A stretch of 64,000 bases of DNA from Macrococcus lamae (GCF_004359545.1 NZ_SCWB01000009.1:33267-97266), one strand, 5' to 3'; counted from the stretch's first letter, positions 46,153 through 56,446 are shown. Notes: a model not told the origin generated them from the sequence alone. Program-made: numbers and translations.

Positions 46153-46202
46153 TGAGTGTGTTCATTTGACTTGTCGAAAAAAATCATTAGGGGGGACTTC
46201 GC

Positions 46203-46814
46203 TTGGCGAAACCAGAACAGTCTTTTGCATTACGCAGGTTGCATTCTTTAATTGGGGTGCTGCCGATTGGTGTATTCTTACTCCAGCATTTATTTGTTAA
46301 CCACTTTGCGGTTTACGGTCCAGAAAGCTTTAACAAAGCTTCTGACTTCATGGGTAACTTACCGCTTAAACTTATCCTTGAAACGGTAATCATTTACATT
46401 CCAATTTTATTCCATGCTATTTATGGGGTTTATATCGCATTTACAGCACGAAATAATATCGGTCATTATTCTACATTCCGTAATTGGATGTTCTTACTGC
46501 AGCGTGTCACAGGTGTCATTACATTCATCTTCATCGCAGTTCATGTATGGCAGACACGTGTACAAGTGGCGTTCGGTCATCACGTGGATTACAGCATGAT
46601 GCATGATCTGTTTGCGAATCCGTTCTATATCGGTTTCTATATCATCGGTATTTTAAGCACTGTATTCCACTTTGCTAACGGTCTATGGTCATTTGCGGTC
46701 ACTTGGGGAATTACTCAGAACGAGAAATCCCAGCGCATCATGACTTATGTATCACTATTCGTTTTCTTGGCAGTATCAGCTTTAGGTTTAACAGCTTTAT
46801 TTGCATTCATTTAA
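46203..46814 (+). CDS. sdhC: Succinate dehydrogenase cytochrome b558 subunit (TTG start)
   Basis: Membrane anchor and di-haem cytochrome of complex II (Bacillus type B). The 203 residues have five membrane helices and several histidines in or near helix ends (LRRLHSL, LFVNHF, IAVHVWQ, STVFHFANGLW), the expected haem ligands. The start is TTG at 46203, with AGGGGGG about seven bases upstream, as in other staphylococci. sdhA follows after 20 bases. The upstream Fur and cre sites suggest iron and glucose control. Confidence 0.94.
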   Translation: MAKPEQSFALRRLHSLIGVLPIGVFLLQHLFVNHFAVYGPESFNKASDFMGNLPLKLILETVIIYIPILFHAIYGVYIAFTARNNIGHYSTFRNWMFLLQRVTGVITFIFIAVHVWQTRVQVAFGHHVDYSMMHDLFANPFYIGFYIIGILSTVFHFANGLWSFAVTWGITQNEKSQRIMTYVSLFVFLAVSALGLTALFAFI

Positions 46815-46834
46815 TTTAGAGGAGTGGCATATAT

Positions 46835-48595
46835 ATGGCAAACAGTAAGGTTATCGTTGTCGGCGGCGGTTTAGCCGGTTTAATGGCAGCGATTAAAGCA
46901 GCAGAACAGAACACGAGTGTTGAACTGTTCTCTTTAGTACCAGTTAAACGGTCTCACTCAGTATGTGCTCAAGGTGGGATTAATGGTGCGGTCAATACAA
47001 AAGGTGAAGGCGACTCGCCGTGGATTCACTTCGATGATACAGTGTACGGGGGAGACTTCCTGGCGAATCAGCCTCCTGTCAAAGCGATGACAGAAGCAGC
47101 ACCGGCTATCATCCATTTGCTTGACCGTATGGGCGTCATGTTCAACAGAACACCTGAAGGTCTGCTTGACTTCCGTCGTTTCGGTGGAACATTACATCAC
47201 AGAACAGCATATGCCGGCGCTACAACGGGTCAGCAGTTGTTATATGCGCTGGATGAGCAGGTCCGCCGCTATGAAGTAGAAGGGCTTGTGACTAAGTTTG
47301 AAGGCTGGGAATTCCTCGGTATTGTTAAAGATGACGAAGGAGCATGCCGCGGCATTATTGCGCAGAACTTAATCAGTTCAGAAATTCAATCATTCCCTGC
47401 TGATGCTGTTATTATGGCAACAGGTGGTCCTGGTATCATCTTCGGCAAATCAACAAACTCCATGATCAATACAGGTTCTGCAGCTTCTGTTGTCTACCAG
47501 CAAGGTGCAACTTATGCGAATGGTGAATTCATTCAGATTCACCCGACTGCGATTCCTGGAGATGATAAATTACGTCTGATGAGTGAATCTGCACGTGGTG
47601 AAGGTGGACGTGTCTGGACATATAAAGACGGTAAGCCTTGGTACTTCCTCGAAGAGAAATACCCGGACTATGGTAACTTAGTGCCTCGTGATATTGCGAC
47701 ACGGGAAATCTTCGATGTCTGCGTCAATCAGAAACTCGGCATCAACGGTGAAAACATGGTTTATCTTGATTTGAGCCATAAAGATCCGCATGAACTGGAT
47801 GTAAAACTTGGGGGTATCATTGAAATCTATGAAAAATTCACTGGAGATGACCCACGTAAAGTACCGATGAAAATCTTCCCTGCAGTCCACTATTCGATGG
47901 GCGGCATCTGGGTTGATTATGATCAGATGACAAATATTCCTGGTCTGTTCGCAGCAGGTGAATGTGATTATTCGCAGCATGGCGGTAACCGTCTCGGTGC
48001 CAATTCATTATTATCTGCAATATACGGTGGTATGGTGGCAGGTCCTAATGCGATTAAGTATATTAAAGATCTAGAGACTTCTTATGAAGATATACCTGAA
48101 GAAGTTTTTGAACGTCAAGTTGAGAATGAAAAGAATCGTTTTGAGTCACTGCTCAGCATGCGTGGCACTGAAAACGCCTATAAACTTCATAAAGAACTCG
48201 GTGAAGTGATGACAGCAAACGTTACAGTTGTGCGTCATAATGATAAGCTGCTTGAAACTGATAAGAAAATTGTCGAACTAATGCAGCGTTATAAAGATAT
48301 CGATATGGAAGACACAGCGACATGGAGTAATCAGGCAGTATTTTTCACTCGTCAACTATGGAATATGTTAGTTCTTGCCCGTGTCATGACGATTGGTGCG
48401 TATAACCGTAATGAGTCACGTGGTGCTCACTACAAACCGGAATTCCCGACTCGTAACGATGAAGAATGGTTGAAAACAACAATGGCGACATTCGATGGTC
48501 CTGAAAATCCTCCGGTCTTCAACTATGAAGATGTAGATGTCAGCTTGATTCCTCCACGTGTGCGTGATTACTCTAAAAAAGGAGGTAAACATTAA
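46835..48595 (+). CDS. sdhA: Succinate dehydrogenase flavoprotein subunit
   Basis: Oxidises succinate to fumarate with covalently bound FAD. The 586 residues have the dinucleotide-binding VVGGGLAGLMAAIKAAE near residue 7, HSVCAQGGINGA with the His (~41) that carries FAD, the active-site region HPTAIPGD and SARGEGGRVW, and GGNRLGANSLLSAI. Ribosome binding site GAGGAGTGG. Its TAA shares one base with the sdhB ATG (TAATG), indicating coupling. Confidence 0.96.
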   Translation: MANSKVIVVGGGLAGLMAAIKAAEQNTSVELFSLVPVKRSHSVCAQGGINGAVNTKGEGDSPWIHFDDTVYGGDFLANQPPVKAMTEAAPAIIHLLDRMGVMFNRTPEGLLDFRRFGGTLHHRTAYAGATTGQQLLYALDEQVRRYEVEGLVTKFEGWEFLGIVKDDEGACRGIIAQNLISSEIQSFPADAVIMATGGPGIIFGKSTNSMINTGSAASVVYQQGATYANGEFIQIHPTAIPGDDKLRLMSESARGEGGRVWTYKDGKPWYFLEEKYPDYGNLVPRDIATREIFDVCVNQKLGINGENMVYLDLSHKDPHELDVKLGGIIEIYEKFTGDDPRKVPMKIFPAVHYSMGGIWVDYDQMTNIPGLFAAGECDYSQHGGNRLGANSLLSAIYGGMVAGPNAIKYIKDLETSYEDIPEEVFERQVENEKNRFESLLSMRGTENAYKLHKELGEVMTANVTVVRHNDKLLETDKKIVELMQRYKDIDMEDTATWSNQAVFFTRQLWNMLVLARVMTIGAYNRNESRGAHYKPEFPTRNDEEWLKTTMATFDGPENPPVFNYEDVDVSLIPPRVRDYSKKGGKH

Positions 48596-49359
48596 TGGCA
48601 GAAAAAACGATTGAACTCGTAATCAGACGTCAGGCAAACCCTGAGTCAAAGCCTTACGATGAGAAATTTGTGATTCCTTATCGTCCTAACATGAATGTCA
48701 TTGCTGCTTTGATGGAAATTCAGCGTAATCCTGTCAATGCTCAAGGTGAAAAAACAACACCTGTGACTTGGGACATGAACTGTCTTGAAGAAGTATGTGG
48801 TGCCTGTTCAATGGTCATTAACGGACGTGCACGTCAATCATGCTCTACAATCATTGATACATTGGAACAGCCGATTCGACTTGAACCGATGGCGACATTC
48901 CCAGTGATGCGTGACCTTCAAGTTGACCGTTCTAAAATGTTCGATAACTTAAAACGCGTTAAAGCATGGGTACCGGTTGATGGTACTTACGACTTAGGAC
49001 CCGGACCTCGTATGCCTGAGAAAAAACGTCAGACAGCATACGAGCTTTCTAAATGTATGACATGCGGTGTTTGTCTTGAAGTATGTCCGAACGTCAATCA
49101 GAACTCAAAATTCATGGGAGCTCAGCCGATTTCTCAAGTCCGTTTGTTTAATCTGCATCCGACAGGAAGCATGAATAAAGATGAACGTCTTCATGCGTTG
49201 ATGGGTGAAGGCGGGCTTGCTGAATGCGGTAACTCGCAGAATTGTGTCAAAGCTTGTCCTAAAGGAATACCTTTGACTACTTCTATTGCAGCGATGAACC
49301 GTCAGACGAACTTCCAGTTATTCAAATCATTCTTCGGCTCAGATTATCAGGTCAATTAA
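48595..49359 (+). CDS. sdhB: Succinate dehydrogenase iron-sulfur subunit
   Basis: Passes electrons from the flavin to quinone through three clusters. The 254 residues bear the [2Fe-2S] cysteines in CLEEVCGACS and RQSC, then CMTCGVCLEVCPN and NCVKACPKG for the 4Fe and 3Fe clusters. AAAGGAGG ends seven to fourteen bases before the ATG, which overlaps the sdhA stop. A strong terminator closes the sdhCAB operon. Confidence 0.96.
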   Translation: MAEKTIELVIRRQANPESKPYDEKFVIPYRPNMNVIAALMEIQRNPVNAQGEKTTPVTWDMNCLEEVCGACSMVINGRARQSCSTIIDTLEQPIRLEPMATFPVMRDLQVDRSKMFDNLKRVKAWVPVDGTYDLGPGPRMPEKKRQTAYELSKCMTCGVCLEVCPNVNQNSKFMGAQPISQVRLFNLHPTGSMNKDERLHALMGEGGLAECGNSQNCVKACPKGIPLTTSIAAMNRQTNFQLFKSFFGSDYQVN

Positions 49360-49365
49360 TATGTT

Positions 49366-49400
49366 GGACAGGTGGAGATTTCCGCCTGTCCTGTTTTTTT
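49366..49400 (+). terminator. Terminator after sdhB
   Basis: GGACAGGTGGA (49366-49376) and TCCGCCTGTCC (49381-49391) form 11 pairs with one G-U, followed by TG and a run of seven or eight T. Confidence 0.92.
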
Positions 49401-49442
49401 GTTATGATATAAATATATGTGTTTGTCTGAAAAGGAGTAGTC

Positions 49443-49883
49443 ATGAACAATAATGAAATCGTTATTCCACTTGAATATCAGTTAAGAAGAATTGCAGACC
49501 GGATTAAAATACAGGGACGAAGTATTCTGCAGTCATACAATATATCCAGCCAGCAGTTCATTGCGATTCAATGGCTGGAAGAAGGACCGATGACTGTGGG
49601 TCATTTAGCAGGTAATATGGGACTTGCTGTCTCTACGACTTCAGAGATGGTCGACCAGTTGATTTTAAAGAACTGCGTCAGACGTGAAAAAGATTTATAT
49701 GACAAAAGGAAAGTCAACTTGCTCCTTGAACAGAAAGGTTATGACATTATAGAAGAAGTCATCACTTACCGTCAGGACTATCTGACTGGATTGATGAGCG
49801 GTATGACAGCGCATGAAAAAATAGAGCTGAAGCGTTCAGTGGAGATGCTGTATCAGGCAATAGGAGAACAGCACAATGAATAG
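49443..49883 (+). CDS. MarR-family transcriptional regulator
   Basis: Winged-helix regulator of unknown target. The 146 residues show the MarR fold: [28 protein letters not shown] as the helix-turn-helix region (~36-63), [17 protein letters not shown] as recognition helix and [13 protein letters not shown] as the wing. It corresponds in position to B. subtilis ysmB next to the glutamate racemase gene. AAAAGGAG precedes the ATG. It overlaps murI by eight bases, so it is translated with it, which is notable for a regulator. Confidence 0.88.
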   Translation: MNNNEIVIPLEYQLRRIADRIKIQGRSILQSYNISSQQFIAIQWLEEGPMTVGHLAGNMGLAVSTTSEMVDQLILKNCVRREKDLYDKRKVNLLLEQKGYDIIEEVITYRQDYLTGLMSGMTAHEKIELKRSVEMLYQAIGEQHNE

Positions 49884-50688
49884 ACCGATCGGCGTGATTG
49901 ATTCAGGCGTTGGTGGTCTGACAGTCGCGAAGGAGATTATGCGTCAGCTGCCAAACGAGACGATATTTTATCTTGGAGATGTTGCGCGTTGTCCATACGG
50001 GCCAAGACACGGCGAAGAGGTAAGAAAATATACGACCGAACTCGCCATGTTTCTGAGGACTAAAGATATTAAAATGCTTGTAATTGCCTGTAATACGGCT
50101 ACAGCTGTAGCGCTGACGACTTTGCAGGATATGCTTCCCATTCCAGTGATCGGTGTTGTTGAGCCCGGTGCCCGTACTGCTATTATGACGACCCGCAATA
50201 ATAAGGTTCTTGTCCTCGGAACAGAAGGGACCATCAAATCTGAAGCCTACCGGAAAATGGTCATGTCTATCAACCCAATGATAGAAGTGAAAGGAATCAG
50301 CTGCCCTGGATTTGTACCGCTCGTGGAGCAAGTCCGTTACAAAGACCCTATTGTCACGAACATCGTCATCCATCAGACATTAAAACAATGGCGCCATGAT
50401 AATAGTGATACAGTAATTCTGGGGTGCACACATTATCCATTACTGAAGGAATATATTGAGCAGTATTTCGGAGGTGAAAAAACCATTATCTCATCAGGAC
50501 TTGAAACAGCAAGAGAAGTCAGCGCACTTCTGACATTCAGTCAAGGACATGCGCACTTCACACAACTGAAACATCACCGTTTCTTTGTCAATGGGGACGC
50601 AGAGAAATTCACGCGTATTGCGAGAGAATGGCTTGAAGACGAAACGCTCGTTGTAGAATCCATTAATCTAGAGGAGGAACTCATGTGA
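49876..50688 (+). CDS. murI: Glutamate racemase
   Basis: Makes D-glutamate for peptidoglycan. The 270 residues have [14 protein letters not shown] at the start, the two catalytic cysteines in [12 protein letters not shown] and [11 protein letters not shown], and [18 protein letters not shown] is the ribosome binding site inside the end of the MarR gene. The stop TGA overlaps the GTG of rdgB. Order MarR-murI-rdgB-YfcE is shared with S. aureus. Confidence 0.95.
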   Translation: MNRPIGVIDSGVGGLTVAKEIMRQLPNETIFYLGDVARCPYGPRHGEEVRKYTTELAMFLRTKDIKMLVIACNTATAVALTTLQDMLPIPVIGVVEPGARTAIMTTRNNKVLVLGTEGTIKSEAYRKMVMSINPMIEVKGISCPGFVPLVEQVRYKDPIVTNIVIHQTLKQWRHDNSDTVILGCTHYPLLKEYIEQYFGGEKTIISSGLETAREVSALLTFSQGHAHFTQLKHHRFFVNGDAEKFTRIAREWLEDETLVVESINLEEELM

Positions 50689-51254
50689 AAGACATCGTCA
50701 TAGCAACAAGCAACCAAGGAAAAATCAATGATTTCAAATATATATTTCCTGACGACAACGTCATCGGTATACAGACACTGATCAAGGATTTCGATGTAGA
50801 AGAAACAGGAGAGACATTTGAAGAGAATGCGAGTCTGAAATCTGAGGCTGCATGCCAGCTGCTCGGCAAGATGGTCATCGCTGACGATTCGGGACTATCA
50901 GTAGATGCTCTGAATGGGGAGCCCGGCATTTATTCAGCGCGTTATGCCGGACTTGATAAAAATGACAACGCTAATATAGATCTACTGCTGAAGAATATGA
51001 AGGACGTGACCGACCGCACGGCTCATTTTGTCTGTGCAGTTGCTGTCAGTGAACCAGGTCAGAAAACCAAAGTGTACCGAGGAGAAGTGAAAGGTGAAAT
51101 CACTCATGAACGAAGAGGAAACGAAGGCTTCGGCTATGATCCAGTCTTCTACGTGCCAGAGCTGTGTCAAACGATGGCTGAACTGACTGGTGAAGAGAAA
51201 GCAGCCATCAGTCACCGCAGAAAAGCTATCGAGAAGCTGAAAATGGACTACTGA
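50685..51254 (+). CDS. rdgB: XTP/dITP diphosphatase (GTG start)
   Basis: Removes non-canonical purine nucleotides such as XTP and dITP from the pool. The 189 residues carry the Ham1/RdgB motifs: [13 protein letters not shown] at the N-terminus, [24 protein letters not shown] in the middle (given as the region ~66-89), and [13 protein letters not shown]. The GTG at 50685 lies seven bases after GAGGAGG; the neighbouring ATG at 50683 is in the murI frame. Overlaps murI by four bases. Confidence 0.95.
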   Translation: MKDIVIATSNQGKINDFKYIFPDDNVIGIQTLIKDFDVEETGETFEENASLKSEAACQLLGKMVIADDSGLSVDALNGEPGIYSARYAGLDKNDNANIDLLLKNMKDVTDRTAHFVCAVAVSEPGQKTKVYRGEVKGEITHERRGNEGFGYDPVFYVPELCQTMAELTGEEKAAISHRRKAIEKLKMDY

Positions 51255-51268
51255 AAAGGAGTGACACT

Positions 51269-51769
51269 ATGAAATGGGTAATTGTGAGCGATAATCACGG
51301 TATGGAATACATACTGACAGATATTAAATCTGTCCATGCTGATGCTGATTTATTTTTTCACCTTGGAGATTCTGAGTTTGATTTTCATGATGCAGAACTT
51401 AAAAGTTATATCAAAGTTGCTGGCAACTGTGATTACGGCAATGATTTCGAAGATGAAACGGTGGTTCAGTACAATGATATTAATGTCTATGCGGCTCATG
51501 GTCATCACTTATCCGTTAACCGTGGACTGCAGAATTTAGCAGCCAGAGCCATTAGTCATCAGTGTACCCTGGCATTCTATGGTCATACGCATGTGCGTCA
51601 CGTAGAAACTGTTGATGGTGTTGTATGTATCAATCCCGGCAGTATCGCACAGTCACGAAGCAGCGAACCGGAAAGTTACGCGGTCATCACATTTGATGAA
51701 ACAGAGAAGGTTATTACTTTTTTCAATCAGCAGCATGAGATCATGGATAAAGAAGTTTTAGTATTTTAG
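51269..51769 (+). CDS. YfcE/YsnB-like metallophosphoesterase
   Basis: Calcineurin-fold phosphodiesterase, cytosolic, natural substrate unknown. The 166 residues show the two-metal site: VSDNHG (7-12), LGDSEFDF, AGNCDYG, AAHGHHL and FYGHTHV. The family includes E. coli YfcE and B. subtilis YsnB. AAAGGAG precedes the ATG 14 bases after rdgB, so it ends the MarR-murI-rdgB unit. Confidence 0.9.
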   Translation: MKWVIVSDNHGMEYILTDIKSVHADADLFFHLGDSEFDFHDAELKSYIKVAGNCDYGNDFEDETVVQYNDINVYAAHGHHLSVNRGLQNLAARAISHQCTLAFYGHTHVRHVETVDGVVCINPGSIAQSRSSEPESYAVITFDETEKVITFFNQQHEIMDKEVLVF

Positions 51770-51832
51770 TTTAAAAAGGTGTAATAACACTATAAAACTT
51801 TTGATTGATCACTGTTTTCTCGTTAATTGTGG

Positions 51833-51862
51833 TTGACTTTAAAGTTCAAACTTGATTATAAT
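51833..51862 (+). promoter_or_regulatory. tRNA-Arg promoter
   Basis: TTGACT (51833-51838) and TATAAT (51857-51862), 18 bases apart, lie 18 bases above the tRNA. No other function is seen in the 51770-51832 stretch. Confidence 0.8.
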
Positions 51863-51880
51863 TAATCTTGTCTTGAATGA

Positions 51881-51954
<74 letters not shown>

Positions 51955-51963
51955 CTAAACTTT

Positions 51964-51994
51964 AGGAAATGTGATTCTTCACATTTCCTTTTTT
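51964..51994 (+). terminator. Terminator after tRNA-Arg
   Basis: AGGAAATGTGA (51964-51974) and TCACATTTCCT (51979-51989) are perfect complements, followed by T to 51994. Confidence 0.92.
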
Positions 51995-52058
51995 ATTTGT
52001 GCAGAGTAAATAAATCGTTTAAAATTTAACTATCAATTGTGAGATAAGGGGTAGACTG

Positions 52059-52679
52059 ATGAATAAATTTGATGAGCAGATCATCGTGGTTGACAGAGAG
52101 TCGCTGTTCAATCATGAAAAGAATGCATTTAATGGCTTTATTACGATAGAAGATCAGCGTGCGCTTGAAATTTTCGAGACGTTATCTAAATATGATGTCA
52201 AACGACGTGGCGACATGGAAGAAGATCCATCATTCAAGCAGCTGATTTCATACTGTATTCTTGAAAATGAACAAGATGAGCTTTTAGTCTATGAACGCCT
52301 GTCCGGAGGAGGCGAAGGAAGACTTCACGGGTTAAGCTCCATCGGTATCGGTGGTCATATGAATCATCTGGAAAGTGACGATATCGAGAAAATTCTTGTG
52401 GAGAATGCGAGAAGAGAATTGGAAGAAGAAGTCGGTCTGGTGGACATTCCTTGTAGCGATCTGGAACTGATAGGTTTCATCAATGATGATGATAATGAAG
52501 TTGGACGTGTACATATCGGATTAGTATTTAAGATCAAAGTCAATTCGAATAATGTGACAGCAGTTGAGACTGATACGCTTGCAATACAATGGAAAAATAA
52601 AGCTGACCTGCTGACTGCTTCAGAATACGAAACATGGAGCCGTCTGATTATTGATGCGCTTTATACAACGGGATTTTAA
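52059..52679 (+). CDS. NUDIX-domain protein
   Basis: Hydrolase of a nucleoside diphosphate linked to another group, exact substrate unknown. The 206 residues include an N-terminal extension and the Nudix box from ~GGHMN (100-104) to ARRELEEEVGL, fitting G-x5-E-x7-REUxEExGU with a slightly longer first spacing. AAGGGG lies before the ATG. The stop is immediately followed by the ATG of the next gene (no gap), so the two are coupled. Such a protein commonly precedes the tig-neighbouring TPR gene in staphylococci, as I recall. Confidence 0.83.
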   Translation: MNKFDEQIIVVDRESLFNHEKNAFNGFITIEDQRALEIFETLSKYDVKRRGDMEEDPSFKQLISYCILENEQDELLVYERLSGGGEGRLHGLSSIGIGGHMNHLESDDIEKILVENARRELEEEVGLVDIPCSDLELIGFINDDDNEVGRVHIGLVFKIKVNSNNVTAVETDTLAIQWKNKADLLTASEYETWSRLIIDALYTTGF

Positions 52680-53639
52680 ATGAGCGATATTATCATCTTT
52701 CCGAAAATAGGTGACGGATTGAACCGGCAGCTGGAAGATGCGATGGCAAAAAGTCAGTATGAACAGGCTTATGACATCATCAACGAAATGGAACGGCATA
52801 TCGAACTGAGTTATGAGCAGCAGCTCGTCAAGCTCGAAATATTGAAGCAGGTTGGATCTTTTATCGAATTGAGAGAAGAATCGAGCATTATGCTGAATCA
52901 GGGGCATCCTTCGTATGAAGCAGTTGTTCAATACTTCCTTGAAAGTCTGTATGCGCTTGAGCAGTACCAGACAGTAATTGAACTGATCGATTCTTTAAGG
53001 TCTGAAGAATTGGATCATGCACTGATGATGCAGCTGCTTCCGTTATACGATGCTGCCCGGCTGCAGCGTAAAGATCAGACAGAACAATCCATTGATCAGC
53101 TGCAGCATTTTCAAGAATGGTCGGTCAGTCGGCAGCTGAATTATATGATGGAACTCATTCAATCTGAACAGACGTCATACGGTTCGTCTGTCCGCTATTT
53201 GCTTGAACAGAGTCCGCTGGATGCCCGGGTGCAGACACTGATGATTGAGTATCTTCTTCTTGCGGGTGCGAAAGGTGAAGTTCGTTTTCAGAAACTGAAT
53301 CAGCAAGTGGTCGTTGACCTTGAACGGATCTCCCATGTCCAGGAATCACGCCTTCTCACAGAAGTTTATCCAGTCATTATCGACTGGTATGACACAAATG
53401 CACCGGCATTATCTCCGGCGGTCAGGGAATGGCTGAACGAGCAGCAGCTGATCCGCTATCCTCTTGATTTTACAGACAGCGATGGCACGATTGCAGATAT
53501 CAATACGACAGCAGAAGCGCATATTCTCTATTTAAATAGTTTATTCTCTCTCGATGAGCAAAGTGATTTTAATGAAACAACTGATCATCTGACGATTATT
53601 CGTGAAATAGAGACATCACACACGACAGACATAAAATAA
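52680..53639 (+). CDS. TPR-repeat-like cytosolic protein
   Basis: Helical-repeat protein of 319 residues without recognised enzyme motifs. It is rich in Leu, Gln and Glu. Repeating pairs such as QYEQAYDIINEMERH, FIELREESSIMLNQG and LEQYQTVIELIDSLR look like tetratricopeptide helices, implying a scaffold or chaperone-adaptor role. Its place just before tig is that of B. subtilis ysoA. No ribosome binding site is strong; it probably relies on coupling with the NUDIX gene. Confidence 0.75.
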   Translation: MSDIIIFPKIGDGLNRQLEDAMAKSQYEQAYDIINEMERHIELSYEQQLVKLEILKQVGSFIELREESSIMLNQGHPSYEAVVQYFLESLYALEQYQTVIELIDSLRSEELDHALMMQLLPLYDAARLQRKDQTEQSIDQLQHFQEWSVSRQLNYMMELIQSEQTSYGSSVRYLLEQSPLDARVQTLMIEYLLLAGAKGEVRFQKLNQQVVVDLERISHVQESRLLTEVYPVIIDWYDTNAPALSPAVREWLNEQQLIRYPLDFTDSDGTIADINTTAEAHILYLNSLFSLDEQSDFNETTDHLTIIREIETSHTTDIK

Positions 53640-53648
53640 TTCATATTG

Positions 53649-53676
53649 TTGAACGCATGATGAATTATGCTATAAT
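53649..53676 (+). promoter_or_regulatory. tig promoter
   Basis: TTGAAC (53649-53654) and TATAAT (53671-53676), 16 bases apart, lie directly after the TPR gene and 35 bases above the tig start. Confidence 0.8.
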
Positions 53677-53710
53677 AAAAGAGTTGAAAATTTACTGGAG
53701 GTTATTATAG

Positions 53711-54994
53711 ATGATAGCAAAATGGGAAAAACAAGAAGGTAACGTAGGCGTTTTAACGGTTACTGTTCCTGCAGAAGAAGTTAATACTGCGTTAGATAAA
53801 GCATTTAAAAAAGTTGTGAAGCAAGTAAACGTACCTGGTTTCCGTAAAGGGAAAATGCCTCGGCCGTTATTTGAACAGCGTTTTGGCGTTGAATCATTGT
53901 ATCAGGATGCGCTTGATTTCATTTTACCTGATGCGTATGCCGATGCTGTTGACGAAGCAGGCATCAATCCGGTTGATCGTCCTGAAATCGATATCGAACA
54001 GATGGAAAAAGGGAAAGAACTCATCTTCACTGCTAATGTGACAGTTGAACCAGAAGTAACTTTAGGAGACTATAAAGGCCTTGAAGTAGAAGCGGCAGAT
54101 ACTGAAGTATCAGACGAAGAATTTGAAACAGCACTGAATGCAGAACTTGCACGCAAAGCTGAACTTGTCGTTAAAGAAGAAGGCGCTATTGAAAACGGCG
54201 ATGTTGTTAACCTTGATTTTGACGGGTATGTAAATGATGAACAGTTCGAAGGTGGTAAAGCAGAAGGATATGACCTTGAAATCGGTTCTGGTCAATTCAT
54301 TCCTGGTTTCGAAGAACAGTTAGTCGGTGTTAAAACAGGCGAAGAGAAAGATGTCAATGTGACATTCCCTGAAGAGTACCACGCTGAAGAATTAGCGGGT
54401 AAAGAAGCTGTATTTAAAGTGAAAATTAATGAAGTAAAGGCTAAAGAAGTTCCTGAACTGGATGACGAATTAGCGAAAGAACTTGATGAGTCTGTAGACT
54501 CAGTAGATGCTTATAAAACAAAGTACCGTGGAGATCTTGCTGAGCAAAAGAAAATTGAAGCTGAAAATATGACTAAAGAATCGTTGATTACTCAAGTGAC
54601 AGACAATGCGCAGGTTGATATCCCGCAGGCAATGGTCGACACTGAGCTTGGCCGTATGATGCAGGAATTTGAACAGCGTATCGCTCAGCAAGGATTAAAC
54701 TTAGATCTTTACTATCAGTTCTCAGGACAATCAGAAGAACAGTTGAAAGAAAGCATGCAGGAAGATGCAGAGAAACGTGTTAAAACAAACTTGACTCTTG
54801 CTGCGATTGCTAATGCTGAAAATATTGAAATCACTGATGAAGATGTAGAGACTGAACTAACAAAAATGAGCGAGCAGTTCGGCTTGTCAGTAGATGACAT
54901 CCGTTCAGCACTTGGCAATACTGATGTATTGAAAGACGATTTACGCATTCAAAAAGCAATTGATGTTTTAGTTAACGAATCTAAAACTAAGTAA
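53711..54994 (+). CDS. tig: Trigger factor
   Basis: Ribosome-associated chaperone and prolyl isomerase for nascent chains. The 427 residues contain the N-terminal ribosome-binding domain with the signature [19 protein letters not shown] (~40-58), the FKBP-type PPIase domain (~160-245, [30 protein letters not shown]) and the helical C-terminal substrate-cradle domain. TGGAGG is the ribosome binding site. It has its own promoter and a terminator-like hairpin before clpX. Confidence 0.96.
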   Translation: MIAKWEKQEGNVGVLTVTVPAEEVNTALDKAFKKVVKQVNVPGFRKGKMPRPLFEQRFGVESLYQDALDFILPDAYADAVDEAGINPVDRPEIDIEQMEKGKELIFTANVTVEPEVTLGDYKGLEVEAADTEVSDEEFETALNAELARKAELVVKEEGAIENGDVVNLDFDGYVNDEQFEGGKAEGYDLEIGSGQFIPGFEEQLVGVKTGEEKDVNVTFPEEYHAEELAGKEAVFKVKINEVKAKEVPELDDELAKELDESVDSVDAYKTKYRGDLAEQKKIEAENMTKESLITQVTDNAQVDIPQAMVDTELGRMMQEFEQRIAQQGLNLDLYYQFSGQSEEQLKESMQEDAEKRVKTNLTLAAIANAENIEITDEDVETELTKMSEQFGLSVDDIRSALGNTDVLKDDLRIQKAIDVLVNESKTK

Positions 54995-55012
54995 TACGGA
55001 TTTATCATAGCT

Positions 55013-55096
55013 GTCTGTTACGTCTAAAGAACTGACTTATGTAGACGACAGACGATTGGCCCTATATCTACTCAGTAGATATGCGGCCATATTTTT
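55013..55096 (+). terminator. Two stacked hairpins between tig and clpX
   Basis: The first hairpin pairs GTCTGT (55013-55018) and CGTCTA (55021-55026) with TAGACG and ACAGAC (55042-55053), a 12-pair stem with a two-base bulge and no T tract. The second, TGGCC..ATATCTAC (55057-55071) with GTAGATAT..GGCCA (55075-55089), is followed by TATTTTTA and is probably the tig terminator. The first may stabilise the mRNA or be regulatory. Confidence 0.72.
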
Positions 55097-55178
55097 ATGC
55101 AGGGATATATTAGTCGGTTTAATTATTTGCATATCATATATCTTTTTAGTATATTCGTCTAAAGACAGGGGTGTAAAC

Positions 55179-56441
55179 ATGTTTAAATTTGATGAAGATG
55201 AAGAAAACTTGAAATGTTCCTTCTGTGGTAAGGATCAGGAGCAGGTTAAGAAATTAGTAGCCGGAAGCGGCGTCTATATATGTAATGAATGTATTGAATT
55301 ATGTTCTGAGATTGTCGAAGAAGAACTGAAAACAACAAGTACAGAAGAATTGACAGAAATTCCTAAACCTAAAGAAATGCTTGCGTTACTTGATGAGTAT
55401 GTCATCGGTCAGACTAAGGCTAAAAAAGCACTGGCAGTAGCTGTTTACAATCACTATAAACGCATTGTACAGCCAGCAAAATCGGATGAAGAAGACGTGG
55501 AACTTCAAAAGAGTAATATCGCTCTGATCGGCCCTACCGGCAGCGGGAAAACATTGCTTGCTCAGACGCTTGCACGTTCTTTGAATGTGCCTTTTGCTAT
55601 TGCTGATGCGACAAGTCTGACAGAAGCAGGATATGTCGGGGAAGATGTCGAAAATATTCTGCTGCGGTTAATCCAGGCGGCTGATTTTGATATCGAACGT
55701 GCTGAAAAAGGAATTATCTATGTCGATGAAATCGATAAGATTGCCCGTAAATCTGAAAACACATCTATTACACGTGATGTATCAGGTGAAGGTGTACAGC
55801 AGGCGCTGTTAAAAATTCTGGAAGGAACAGTGGCATCTGTTCCACCTCAAGGCGGCCGTAAACATCCTAACCAGGAATTCATCCAGATCGATACAACGAA
55901 TATTCTTTTCATTCTTGGCGGTGCGTTCGATGGTATCGATGAAGTCATTAAACGCCGTCTCGGTGAGAAAGTAATTGGGTTTACAGGTATTAAAGAGAAG
56001 GACTTCGATGAATCAACATTATTATCACAGATTAAACCTGAAGATCTTCAGGCGTATGGCCTGATTCCAGAGTTTATCGGTCGTATTCCAGTCGTTGCGA
56101 ACTTAGAACAGCTTGATGTAGATGCCCTTAAGAGTATTCTCACACAGCCTAAGAACGCACTCGTCAAGCAGTTCAAAAAAATCCTTGAACTTGACGGTGT
56201 AGAACTTGAATTCACTGAAGATGCGCTGACTGCTATTAGCGAACTTGCAATTGAGCGCAAGACAGGTGCTCGTGGACTGCGTTCTATCATTGAAGAAAGC
56301 CTGATGGATATCATGTTCGATATCCCGTCAGAAGAAAACGTAGCGAAAGTCGTCATTACTGAACAGACGATTCGCGATTCAATTTCACCGGAAATGTATG
56401 ACGAAGCTTCTAACTTAATTGAATCAGAAAAATCTGCCTGA
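55179..56441 (+). CDS. clpX: ATP-dependent Clp protease ATP-binding subunit ClpX
   Basis: AAA+ unfoldase that feeds proteins to ClpP. The 420 residues begin with the zinc-binding domain (Cys13, Cys16, Cys35, Cys38) and then the AAA+ core with Walker A GPTGSGKT at 118-125, Walker [11 protein letters not shown], and the IGF loop (KVIGFTG) that docks onto ClpP. The frame is open from 55056 but the ATG at 55179 with AGGGGTG upstream and [17 protein letters not shown] is the correct start. Its terminator follows at 56447. Confidence 0.97.
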   Translation: MFKFDEDEENLKCSFCGKDQEQVKKLVAGSGVYICNECIELCSEIVEEELKTTSTEELTEIPKPKEMLALLDEYVIGQTKAKKALAVAVYNHYKRIVQPAKSDEEDVELQKSNIALIGPTGSGKTLLAQTLARSLNVPFAIADATSLTEAGYVGEDVENILLRLIQAADFDIERAEKGIIYVDEIDKIARKSENTSITRDVSGEGVQQALLKILEGTVASVPPQGGRKHPNQEFIQIDTTNILFILGGAFDGIDEVIKRRLGEKVIGFTGIKEKDFDESTLLSQIKPEDLQAYGLIPEFIGRIPVVANLEQLDVDALKSILTQPKNALVKQFKKILELDGVELEFTEDALTAISELAIERKTGARGLRSIIEESLMDIMFDIPSEENVAKVVITEQTIRDSISPEMYDEASNLIESEKSA

Positions 56442-56446
56442 TCATT

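Noticed and set aside
49903..50373. 156-codon minus-strand ORF inside murI
   Set aside because: Antisense shadow of the glutamate racemase gene; no start signal or family resemblance.
51770..51832. Terminator after the YfcE-like gene
   Set aside because: Only a weak AAAAG/CTTTT pairing is visible, without a stable stem or T run.
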